Origin: Myrica gale
Lineage: Eukaryota > Streptophyta > Magnoliopsida > Fagales > Myricaceae
Length of the DNA: 64,000 bases
Reading direction: 5' to 3'
NCBI GenBank assembly: GCA_963930655.1
Contig: OZ005609.1
Coordinates: forward strand, 18,177,001-18,241,000
Made by a program: the position numbers and the translations under genes. The notes under the pieces are model-generated. The model was not told the DNA's origin. It did no database searches and was given only the letters and a program-made list of their open reading frames with translations. The stretch's first letter is position 1. Each line of letters starts with the position of its first letter. This document shows positions 43,975 to 54,227 of the stretch, one piece after another.

Positions 43975-45771
43975 TGATGCAGCGACCCCCGAGGACCCGA
44001 CTTGAGAAGTAAGAACATGTGATAGATGTATGTCATAAATGTCTTATAATGTATCATTCTACGTACATACATAAAATCAACACTTACTTTAGAAGGAGTG
44101 TACTATGAGGTGTTTGGGTTCGTTTTCTTCTTCTTTTAAAATACCTTGAGTTGTGCCCACCATGCCACATTTAGAGCATTTGATCTTCGTGCCAACTTTG
44201 TTCAGTCTAATTTGGCTCTCTGGTTCATCCACGCCCCTTCTCTGCAATTTACATTGGGAGAATTATAGGCCAGTAGGCCTCAATGTACATTTCAATCGTG
44301 TAGTAATTGTCCACATAATCCTCTGGCTTCCCTTCATCATAGAGGATTGCAGAGATGGCATGTCCACAAGGGAATCCCGCGAGATACCATCACCGACACT
44401 AGTAAGTCTTCTCTTTAAGTTAACCACAAATTGTTTCTCTTGTGTTCAAATTCAAATAGCGCATTCCCAACGTATGTTTAGATACACTCGCTCTACTCTT
44501 CGTCATTTCTATCCAGCTTCCTCATAATAGATGAACACAATCTTTCATCCCACTTCCCCATCCCATCCCTCTTCACTTGATACCAACGCATCGTCTCTAA
44601 AATTGTTGTACAAGTGCCCAAAGTCTATCCTTCAACAACTGACCCCAAAGCCCATCGTGTCTAAAATTATTGTACAAGTGCCGTACGCATATCCTATTAT
44701 TCGTAGTGGGGAAGATTTCATCGAAGCTTGGGATGAGGCCCTGTAGTACAACATACAAAACTCATACATAAAAAAATCAAGTGGAATAAATCAGCACAAT
44801 ATGGTTGGTTGGTCTGAAATAAATGTCCAGCTATGTGGAAGATTAGGGCCAAGATCAGATACTAATACGTGTAGAAACCAGGACTAGCCATCCTTCGTCT
44901 TGACCTCCACGATCGCAAAAGCAAATGGGTAAATGTTCTCATTCCCATCTCGACCAACGGTAAAAAGAAGATGTCCTTCATAAGGACCCTTAAAAAAAAC
45001 CCATCCATACTAACTAGGGCTCTACAACCAATCTTGAAATCGTCTCGCATGGGTGAGTGAGCAGTGCAACCACTAAAATGTGGGTTACAACTCCCTTTGT
45101 GGTCTATCAATATTTATAATTACATAAGACCCAAGGTTGGTCCTCCTCAGGGTTATACAATAATCCCACAACAAAGTGTATTATTCTTTGTGCATCCCAA
45201 AGATCTCCGTAGATGCCCTTTTCTTCGCCATATGCAACTTGTTTTGACTTACATCCACCTTCCAAGATCTCTTCATCTCCTCACTTAATGCATCGATTGG
45301 CGAATTAGGAAGGCACTTGAGTATTTTTGTAACTTTGGGTGCATCGGTGGTTGCTCAATAATGATATTATTAGGAAGGTCAGCTCATTCTTCGCATTGTG
45401 TGCCAAAACTTTGTAGTTGCACTCTTCTCGCTTACACTGGACAATGACTCCATCTCTATCAATTTTCACCTAGTTGAGGTCCTTCCCAATATGTTTCTTG
45501 GCCTCTCTGAACACCTAAACACTAGGGAATTTCATCCCCAGTTCTAGCCTGGGGTTTTCCATGTATTTTTCTTTAAATTCTATAAAATTGCCACGTGGTC
45601 TATCTGACCCATTCCCTTCCTCACTACCTGACTCTCCAGTGTTTGACCTCAGATCTTGACTACCCTCACAAAATCATCCAAATTAGCACCATCCATTTCA
45701 GCTTGGTGGTCCTCTTCAATAGTCACACCCTGTGGCTGGTAGCCACTAGTTGCATTATCCCCTTCATCTTC

Positions 45772-47535
45772 TGTTAACCCAAGGTTGTTTTGAAAACTAA
45801 CCATATTTGATTTTGATGATAACAAAAGTTTCTAAGTTTTGAAGATTTTAGATTTTACATTGTCAATCCACAATTTCCAAATTATATTTTAAAAGGATTG
45901 AGGTTTCACTCACTAAAATATTTCTAAGTGCACTTAAACACCATTACACAAGTTGATAAGATCAATTTTTCATATTGTAGGTGTTTAAAGAAGTTTGGAA
46001 TGGATTGGATACTTTCAAGTTGCTGAAAAACTCTCCAGCACATATAAATGTCGACACATTGGACCATAGTATCGACACATTGAACTAACACCCGAGAGTT
46101 TTCATTTCAGGACATTCAACTTGATTTTTTGACAGTGTTGGAAGTGTCGACACATTGGACCATAGTGTCGACACATTTAACTAACACCCGAGAGTTTATA
46201 TTTCAGGCAACTCTAAATAATTTTTTGACTAAGCGTTGGAAGTGTCGACACATTGGACCATAGTGTCGACACATTGAACTAACACTTGAGAGTTTACATT
46301 TCTGGCAACTCAAAATGATTTTTTTTACTGTGTTAGAAGTGTCGACACATTGGACCACAATGTCGACACATTGAACTAACACCCGAGAGTTTTCATTTCA
46401 GGACCAAGTTCAATGTGTTAGCACATACAATCAATGTGTCGACACATTGTGCTATTTTGCAGATAATCTGGAAACGACGTCAACTCATCAAATCTTCTTC
46501 AAATTGTCTCAAATGGCCTCCAACGGCACTCTAACTTTACAAGAAGACCCTTAATGACCGCTGAAGACCTAAGGGCTATAAAAAGAACAAGAAGGAGAGA
46601 GAAAGCTAGAGCTCGACCATCAACGCAACATCTAGAAAGAGAAAAGCCAAGAGCAAAAGTTTCCATTTGCTGATTCTTCCAAGATCAAAGCTCCCATTGT
46701 TCAATACTCTTCTATTGCTCATCATTAACGACCTAGCTTCCAAAGAGAGAGATTTCTTGAAGAAGGGACAACCCACTTGCAAGCTCACTTTGCCCTAACT
46801 TCTATAGAGAGAAAGTCATTTGAAGAAGAGGGAAAACCGCACCTAGCAAGGAAGCTTGTGCTCACACCTGTCAAACGTTAGGTTTCCTTCAAGAATCTTA
46901 TCTTCTTACACTTTATTGAGCTTCATACTTGCTAATTTTGCTTAGAGAGCCATTCCACATGTGAGATTTACAATTGCATATTTGGCTTAAAGAGCCATTC
47001 CATTTTTGTGTGCCTCATTTGCTCATTCGTCTTAGAGATCCTTCCTTGTAGCCATTATTTGTAAAACCTTTGAGTTTTGGGAAAACACTTGGTCCTACTT
47101 GTGAGAGTAGAAGAAATCCTCTAGGTTGTGAGGATTTGTGAGAGTGAGTTAAAATGTAAGCTCGGAAAACACTTTGTAAAGGTTCCTTAGCACCCTGGAA
47201 GCTAAGGTGTATTCGCTATTTGGAGAATAGTGGAGGAAGCCCAAGAAAGTCAATAGCCTTGGAGGTGGACGTAGGCAAGTGTTGGCCGAACCACCTAAAA
47301 ATACGGTGTTATCTCTCTAACTCTATCTCGCTTATTATTCGTTTCATATACGTATTTGTGATGCTTTATGATTCATGATTCATTGCTTATATTCAGCTTA
47401 TCATTTACTATATTCAAATCTGTATTTTTATCCTTAGAGAAATAGCATTTTCCAGATCTGTGTTTTAAAATGGGTAAGTTCTTTTTTTGTAAAACTCAAT
47501 TCACCCTCCCTCTTGGGTTGTTATTTAGACTCACA
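45772..47535 (+). mobile_element. Second solo LTR of the SIRE-like family, 1764 bp
   Basis: Begins TGTTAACCCAAGG, ends TTTAGACTCACA, and is flanked by a perfect TCTTC duplication (45767-45771 and 47536-47540). It shares the LTR body with the solo LTR at 30845 and contains its own palindrome array. It is inserted in the MURA relic. Confidence 0.95.
46048..46448. repeat. TGTCGACACATTGGACCA paired palindrome array in second solo LTR
   Basis: Four to five units of about 100 bp each hold two GTGTCGACACATT motifs separated by GGACCATA, then GAACTAACACCCGAGAGTTT. The layout is the same as in the first solo LTR, but unit sequence and period have diverged. Confidence 0.92.
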
Positions 47536-47583
47536 TCTTCAAATACATCAACTTCCCCACTCACAACCTTATTAAAAAATGAA

Positions 47584-48049
47584 GGGGAAAAGTTATAGTT
47601 AGCTTCGTAAGTGAACAAAAATTAATTTAGCCCCGTAACTTTTAAAACGTCGATTTAAGATCCTTAACCTTTGAAACTCATCAATTCACACCCCCTCCAA
47701 GACTAAATTTTTAAAACTAAATTAAAATAATAAAATTTAAGAAAAAAAATTTAAAATAAATAGATTATTGAAATAGAGTTTCAATAGTTTTATTTAAAAA
47801 ATATTATTTTTTTAAAAAATGTCATTTTTTGTTTTTAATGAATTTTTTAAAAAAAATTTATAGTAAAATTTTATACTGTAGGGGCATTTTTGTCATTTTC
47901 ATGTTTTTTCGTCTGATTTAACACCTGATTTGGACGAGCGTGTGAATTGATTAGTTTTAAAAGTTAAGGGTCTTAAATTTTGGGGTTAAAAGTTTCGGGG
48001 TTAACTTTTATTTTTGCTCATACTTATGGAGCTAACAATGACTTTACCC
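47584..48049. mobile_element. MULE-type MITE (466 bp)
   Basis: Inverted ends GGGGAAAAGTTATAGTTAGC and, from the right, GGGTAAAGTCATTGTTAGC are flanked by a perfect 10-bp duplication AAAAAATGAA (47574-47583 and 48050-48059). It has an AT-rich centre and no coding capacity, and is inserted in the MURA relic only 44 bp from the second solo LTR. Confidence 0.88.
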
Positions 48050-48440
48050 AAAAAATGAATCAGGTTAGGGACTTTCAGGCTCTTCTCCTTCTTCAACAAC
48101 TTGTATCCCTTTGTCTATTGCCCCTTTCTTCTTTATGGGTAGTTTATAACTTCGTTTCTTCTCTTGAACGTGGCTGATTTCCTCTTAAAATCCAACAACA
48201 TACAAAATGATAATGTTATGACCTATGTCGTAGGTCACCATTTCCAATACATCATTATTTGAATTCAACAGCACCTGCTCGTCATCGAGTGACTTCGCTA
48301 GGTGTAGGTATTAGGTGAGATCACCAGTTGTGTATTCATAGTCACGATATATATCCCATGACTTATGCAAATCTTTTTGACCTCCAACATATTCACCACG
48401 TGGTAACCATTGAAACATCCCCCCATGATTTACCTCGAAC

Positions 48441-48656
48441 AATACAACTTAGTTACTCATTATAAAGAAAAACTTCAAATTTATATTGGTTTTATGCTCA
48501 TATATTAATCGCCACTGGTGATGTTAGTATGTGGAGAAGAAAATAACTAAAAATGTAAATGCAAAAACAATAGTGGTATGAGACAACTCGACATATGGGA
48601 AAACCACATCTGTTTAAAAATGGGAAGCACATACTAAGAACATCTTGACTTGGATG
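48441..48656. other. Spacer between MURA relic and copia B
   Basis: AT-rich. It ends with CTTGACTTGGATGGTGGA, which recurs 36 bp later inside the 5' LTR region. No gene or MULE terminus could be identified here. Confidence 0.4.
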
Positions 48657-49077
48657 GTGGAAGCCCAAGTTATTCTTGACTTGGATGGTGGAATTAACAC
48701 AATTCTCTAAATTCGAAGACTTTTGATTTTACTTTGTTAATTCCACCATCCAAGTTATATCTCAAATGGATTAATGTTTTCTAGCTAAAACTTCTATAAC
48801 AGTTCCTTAGCACCCCGTAAGCTAAGGTGTACTTGCTATTTGATTATAGTGAGGGAAGCCCAAGGAAGTCAATAGTCTTGGGGGTGGACGTAGGCAAGTG
48901 TTGGTCGAACCACCTGAAAATATGGTGCCATCTCTCTATCTCTTCATCTCCTTAATTTTGCACATATTGTTGATCCTTATTCTTTTGTCTTACTATTTTG
49001 TGCTTAATCTCATGGAAAAAGTATTAAAAGTTTTAAAACCCAATTCACCCCCCTCTTGGGTTGCTCTTGGACTTTCA
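48657..49077 (+). repeat. 5' LTR of copia B, internally deleted
   Basis: It aligns with the start and end of the 3' LTR, but jumps from ACTTCTATAA directly to CAGTTCCTTAGCACC. About 860 bp, including the whole GTGTCGACACAT array, is missing. It ends at TTGGACTTTCA. The first bases differ from TGTTAGCCC, so the exact start is uncertain. Confidence 0.75.
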
Positions 49078-49078
49078 A

Positions 49079-49091
49079 TTGGTATCGGAGC
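49079..49091 (+). other. Primer-binding site of copia B
   Basis: TTGGTATCGGAGC, one base after the LTR end, is complementary to the 3' end of initiator tRNA-Met except for one A/G change. Confidence 0.85.
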
Positions 49092-49109
49092 TGAGGTTTC
49101 ACTCTTTTT

Positions 49110-50507
49110 ATGGCAACCCTAGTTACTACCTCCTTAGCTGAAGGTCAATCCACCAATAGACCACCTCTCTTTAATGGGACTTGTACTAATTATTGGAAAG
49201 CTAGAATGAGAATATACATCCAAGCTGTAGACTATGACTTATGGAGAATAATTTCAAATGGTCCTAAATTTCCTAGAAACAAGGAGGAAACCAAAATCAG
49301 TATGCTTGTTCATAGTTACGAGCACTTTAAAATGAAATCCGATGAATCTATCTCATCTATGTTTACTCGCTTTATTGATATCATAAATGGTCTTAAATCT
49401 CTCGGCAAAGAATATACTAACGTTGAGATGGTGAGAAAAATTCTTAAGTGCTTACCAAAAGCTTGGGAACCCAAGGTCACCGCCATTCAAGAAGCCAAAG
49501 ATTTGACAAAGCTCTCCTTGGATGAGCTCATGGGTTCTCTCATGACGCACGAGACGAATCAAGTAAAGGGAGATGAGGTAGAAGGTAAAGAAAAAAGAGG
49601 AATAGCCTTGAAAGCTTCATGCTCTAGTGATGGTGAGTCTTCCGAAGACGATGAAGAAATGACATTATTCACCAAAAGATTCAAGAAGTTCTTTCAGAAG
49701 AAACAAGGAGATAGAAGGTTTCAAAGAAAGACAAGCTACAAAGGAGATAATAGTAAGAAGAATGACATCATTTGCTTTGGATGCAAAAAGCTGGGACACA
49801 TAAAGATGGATTGCCCTAACCTTGAATCTCATAATAAACCCAAGAATTTAAAAGACAAGAAGAAAGCATTCTTGGCTGCATGGGGAGAATCCGATGATGG
49901 TGATAGCGATAGTGATGTTGAAGAGGTTGCAAATCTATGCTTCATGGCAAGGGATGATGAAGAAGAGGTACAAGAATCTTTAACTTTTTTATTTTCCTTT
50001 GATGATTTGCAAGATGCTTTTAATGAACAATACCTTGAATTAAAAAATCTATTTTCAAAGTATTGTTATCTCAAAAAGAACCATGAAACACTTAGTCAAG
50101 AAAATGACTCTCTAAAAGACCAAGTTGTCTCTCTTAAAGAAAATATTGTAAGAGTCACAAATGAAAATGTGAGTACTATACAAGAAGAATCAAATGTTTT
50201 AAAATCTGAAAACATTTTGTTAAAAGAAAAAGTTGATTCTCTTACTAAAGATCTTGCAAAATTTACCCAAGGAAAGAAAAATCTTGAAATTCTTCTTGGC
50301 TCACAAAGGTGTTGCTTCAACAAAACTGGCATTGGATATGACTCTTTCAATGATCAAAAGTCTTACTCCTATATGATCACAAAATCATTTCCATCATTTA
50401 TTATGTGCAACTTTTGTGGAAAAATAGACACATTTCACACACGTGTCCAACTAGAAAGAAATCCACTCAAGGAATCAAATCTGTATGAATTCAAAAGGAT
50501 AAGGTGA
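49110..50507 (+). CDS. gag: copia B gag polyprotein, open but internally deleted
   Basis: An open 465-codon frame starts about 20 bases after the primer-binding site. The N-terminus ATLVTTSLAEGQSTNRPPLF...NYWKARMRIYIQAVDYDLW is the usual copia gag start (DUF4219-like). It is followed by the UBN2-like region (YEHFKMKSDESISSMFTRF...LKCLPKAWEPKVTAI), an acidic linker, a CCHC zinc knuckle CFGCKKLGHIKMDC (codons about 223-236) and a long coiled coil (about 310-395). Between FPRNKEE and TKISMLVHSYE about 70 residues normally present are missing in frame; copia A still has that segment. Gag forms the cytoplasmic particle that packages element RNA. The frame closes with TGA at 50505 before the protease. 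Confidence 0.88.
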   Translation: MATLVTTSLAEGQSTNRPPLFNGTCTNYWKARMRIYIQAVDYDLWRIISNGPKFPRNKEETKISMLVHSYEHFKMKSDESISSMFTRFIDIINGLKSLGKEYTNVEMVRKILKCLPKAWEPKVTAIQEAKDLTKLSLDELMGSLMTHETNQVKGDEVEGKEKRGIALKASCSSDGESSEDDEEMTLFTKRFKKFFQKKQGDRRFQRKTSYKGDNSKKNDIICFGCKKLGHIKMDCPNLESHNKPKNLKDKKKAFLAAWGESDDGDSDSDVEEVANLCFMARDDEEEVQESLTFLFSFDDLQDAFNEQYLELKNLFSKYCYLKKNHETLSQENDSLKDQVVSLKENIVRVTNENVSTIQEESNVLKSENILLKEKVDSLTKDLAKFTQGKKNLEILLGSQRCCFNKTGIGYDSFNDQKSYSYMITKSFPSFIMCNFCGKIDTFHTRVQLERNPLKESNLYEFKRIR

Positions 50508-50559
50508 CAGAATTCAATTCTAACACCAAAGGACCCAAAAAAATTTGGGTACCAAAAAT

Positions 50560-53500
50560 CAAAAGTTGATTCCTTTTGCATGTGTGCTTGAAGTCCAAAG
50601 AAACAAAGGAACATTCGTTCCTTGATAGTGTATGCTCCAAGCACATGACCGGAGACAAGAGTTGGTTCAGTTATCTTTGTCTCAAAGGAAAGGGTTCGGT
50701 TACCTTTGGTGACAATAGCAAAGGAAAAATACTCGGCATTGGTAGCATTGGTACGTATCCTAACCCCATAATTGAAAATATACTTCTTGTTGATGGGTTA
50801 AAGCAAAATGTATTGAGTATTAGTCAATTATGTGATAAGGCTAACCGAGTCATTTTTGAATCATCAATGTGCCTTGTTGAGAACATTGAAAGCAAGAAAG
50901 CCCTGCTTGTTGGACATAGATCTGAAAAAGTGTATATTGTTCATTTAGAGAATATTTCCTCAGAAAATTTAAAATGTTTTTCAGCTCTAAATGACAAGGA
51001 TAGTTGGGTGTGACATTGAAGTCTTGCTCATGCAAGCATGGACTTGATTTAAAAATTAGCCAAAAGGAATCATGTTTCGAGTTTGCCTAATCTTATTTTT
51101 GAAAAAGATAAAATTTGTGCAGCTTGTCAAAAAGGCAAACAAATCAAAACTTCTTTTAAACTCAAAAATATTGTGTCCACTTCTAGACCACTTCAACTAC
51201 TACATATGGATTTATTTGGTCCAACTCAAAATTTAAGTTTGGGTGTTAAACGTTATGGCTTTGTTGTTGTTGATGATTTCAGTAGATACATATGGGTTTT
51301 ATTCCTAGCTCATAAAGATGAAGCTTTTCATGCATTTGAAAAACTTATCAAGAGAATTTAAAATGAAAAAAGGTTTTGTTATTTCTAGCATAAGGAGTGA
51401 CCATGGAAAAGATATTAAAAATTCCTCCTTTGAAAGGTTTTGTGATGAAAATGGTATTAAGCATAACTTCTCGGCTCCTAGAACTCCTCAACAAAATGAT
51501 GTTGTAGAGAGGAAGAATATGACTCTTGAAGAGATAGCTAGAACCTTGCTATGTGAGAGCAACTTACCTGACTATTTCTGGGCAAAAGCAGTTAGCACAA
51601 GTTGTTATGTTATGGACCGTTGCATGATTAGGCCTATTCTTAAGAAAACTCCATATGAGCTATGGAATGAAAGGAAACTCAATATTGGCTACTTCCATAT
51701 TTTTGGTTGCAAATGTTTTGTGCTTAACAACAATAAGGACAATTTGGGTAAGTTCGATGCAAAAGCGGATGAAGGTATATTTCTTGGATATTCAACCTCT
51801 AGCAAAGCTTATGGTGGTTTTAATAAACGCACCTTAATTGTTTAAAGAATCAATTCATGTTGTTTTCGATGAATCTAACAATCTTGTGAGAAAAGATAAT
51901 GAAGATATTGTAGATCTTAACAAAGAAGTTGAAAAGCTCACAATTGACAAAGACAAGGAGGAGACACTTGTGCAAGAATAAGAACCTCAAGAGCATCAAG
52001 AAGAGTCTCAACAAGATAGTGATGACCTACCAAAATCATGGAAGTATGTCAAGAGTCATCCTATCCAACAAATTATTGGTAATGTTGAAAAAGAGGTAAA
52101 GACTCGATCCTCTCTTCAACAAGTTAATAATCTTGCTTTGATTTCTCAACTTGAGCCTAAGACTTTTGTTGAGGCTAAAGATGATGAAAATTGGATCCAT
52201 GCTATGGAAGAGGAATTAAAACAATTTGAGAAAAACCAAGTATGACATCTAGTTCCTAGATCCAAGGATTATCCAATTATTGGTACAAAATGGGTTTTTA
52301 GAAACAAAATGGATGAATCTGGGGCTGTAGTGAGAAAAAGGCAAGATTAGTAGCCCAAGGTTACAATCAAGAAGAGGGAATTGATTTTGATGAAACCTTT
52401 GCTCCCGTTGCATGTTTAGAATCCATTCGTATGTTACTTTCTTTCGCTTGCTATAAAGATTTTAAACTATTTCAAATGGATGTAAAAAGTGCTTTCTTAA
52501 ATGGATTTCTTATGGATGAAGTATATGTTGAGCAACCACCGGATTTTGAAGATAAAAAGCTTATTGATCATGTGTAGAAGTATCATGTGTACAAGCTCAC
52601 AAAAGCGCTTTATGAATTGAAACAAGCACCTAGAGCATAGTATGAAAGGTTAAGCTCTTTTCTCATTGAAAATGATTTTTCACGAGGCAAAATTGATACT
52701 ACACTTTTCACTAAAGAGACAAACAATGATTTGTTGATTGTTCAAATTTATGTTGATGATATCATCTTTGGATCAACTAATGAATTCTTGTGTCAAGAGT
52801 TTTCTCAAGTAATGCAAGGTGAATTTGAGATGAGCCTAATATGGGAATTGAACTATTTCCTTGGACTCCAAATAAAGCAATGCAATGAAGGGATCTTCAT
52901 CAATCAAGCAAAGTATACTAAAGATCTTCTCAAACGATTCTCTATGGAAAATTCAAAACCGATGAGCACACCTATGAGTCCATCCACAAAAATGGAAAAA
53001 TATGAGAAAGGTAAGGATGTGGACCAAACAAAATATCGAGCTATGATTGACTCTCTACTCTACCTTACCGCTAGTAGACCGGATATAATGTTTAGTGTTT
53101 GCATGTGTGCTAGATATCAATCATGTCCTGAGGAATCTCATCTCCTTACGATTAAACGAATTTTTAGATATCTTGTTGGTACTCAAAATCTTGGATTGTT
53201 CTATCCTAAGAGTGTTGAATTTAATTTAGAAGGATACTCGGATGCGGATTATGCCGGATGCAAAATTGATAGAAAGAGTACTAGTGGTGCTTGCCAATTT
53301 CTTGGCCCCTCACTAGTCACATGGTGTTGCAAGAAACAAAATTCCGTAGCTTTATCAACTATGGAAGCCGAGTATATTGCCGTAGGCAATTGTTGTGCAC
53401 AAGTATTGTGGATGAAACAACAATTGGAAGATTTTAATCTTCACTATTCTCTCATCCCAATAAAATGTGACAACACTAGTGCTATAAATCTTTCACAAAA

Positions 53501-53690
53501 TCCAATTCAACACTCTAGGACAAAACATATTGAGATCAAATATCATTTCATCCGTGATTATGCTTAAAGGGGAGATATTGTTCTTGAATTTGTAAACACT
53601 GATCTTCAATTAGCAGACATTTTCACAAACCCCTTAATGAGGATAGATTTTGTTTTATTCGACAAGAGATAGGAATGAGATTTCCATTGG
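50560..53690 (+). pseudogene. copia B pol relic: protease, integrase, RT, RNase H
   Basis: Protease: the catalytic triplet region reads LDSVCSKHMTG (about 50620), with Val in place of the DSG glycine. GAG-pre-integrase follows with stops near 51012 and CAACQKGKQ. Integrase shows the first Asp in HMDLFGP, the second in IRSDHGKD and the Glu in DVVERKN, but a frameshift near 51350 separates them. A second frameshift at about 51842, and stops at about 51979 and 52240, follow. RT has [23 protein letters not shown] and the YVDDIIFGS active site (52749-52775), with further stops near 52576 and 52638. RNase H keeps YSDADYAG, TMEAEYIA and CDNTSAI in one 278-codon open stretch (52731-53567), then IFTNPLMRIDF. 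At least three stops sit at expected Trp codons. Confidence 0.92.
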
Positions 53691-53828
53691 ATTAATGTGT
53701 TGTTATAGGCTTGTTTTATTGCTTTGTTTATGCTTCATTGAGTGCTTAGAACATATTTTTTTTATATATGCTAAAGTGCTTAATGATGACTTTAATTGAT
53801 ACTCTCTGAAAATTCTTTTTGTATGGGA

Positions 53829-54018
53829 TGTGCCAACACTTGGTAATTCAAGTGTCAACACATCTGGTTTTCATGGCCTTTTGCACCAAGGAAGCATGTA
53901 TCGACACTTATAACTTCATGTGTCAACACATTGGCTTCAGTTCTTGAGCTTCTTCAAAATTGCTCTCGGGTATATGTCCAATGTGCCGACACATTGCTTC
54001 TATGTGTCGACACATATA
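53829..54018. repeat. Degenerate TGTCGACACAT motifs before the extra ORF
   Basis: About six spaced motifs (TGTGCCAACACTT, GTGTCAACACAT, GTATCGACACTT, GTGCCGACACAT, one perfect GTGTCGACACAT at about 54004) lie between pol and the extra ORF. They match the LTR array although this is internal sequence. Confidence 0.75.
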
Positions 54019-54227
54019 TCGGGCACAGTGTTTTTAAAATGGAGTGCCCGCGTGTTATATTAAATCCTCTTAGGGCAAAAGTCAGCACATTTTCCCCCCT
54101 TTATCATTTCGCAGACCGCTCTCTCTCAGCCAAGCCGTGCAAATTTCTCTCTTCCCCACGAAATCCTCTCACAGGCCGGCCTCCTCTTAAAACCTTACCG
54201 ACAACAACCTCTCCTGCCCGTGCCAAG

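Larger units (their letters stand above)
44150..48440 (-). pseudogene. MULE transposase (MURA-like) gene relic, split by two later insertions
   Basis: The minus strand shows a MURA-like order. The N-terminal block at about 48440-48190 reads FEVNHGGMFQWLPRGEYVGG...LNSNNDVLEM, like the PB1-like N-terminus of plant MULE proteins. About 45530-45290 reads FREAKKHIGKDLN...VIVQCKREECNYKVLAHNAK, the MuDR N-terminal domain. About 45060-44870 reads FKIGCRALVSMDGFFL...SRRRMASPGFYTY, the MULE catalytic domain around its first Asp. About 44400-44270 reads GIPLWTCHLCNPL...EYVDNYYTIEMYIEAY, a SWIM-like zinc finger. About 44185-44120 holds a knuckle-like GGHNSRYFKRRRKR. Stops and frameshifts are frequent. 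The solo LTR at 45772-47535 and the MITE at 47584-48049 interrupt it with clean duplications, so the gene predates both. Confidence 0.8.
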
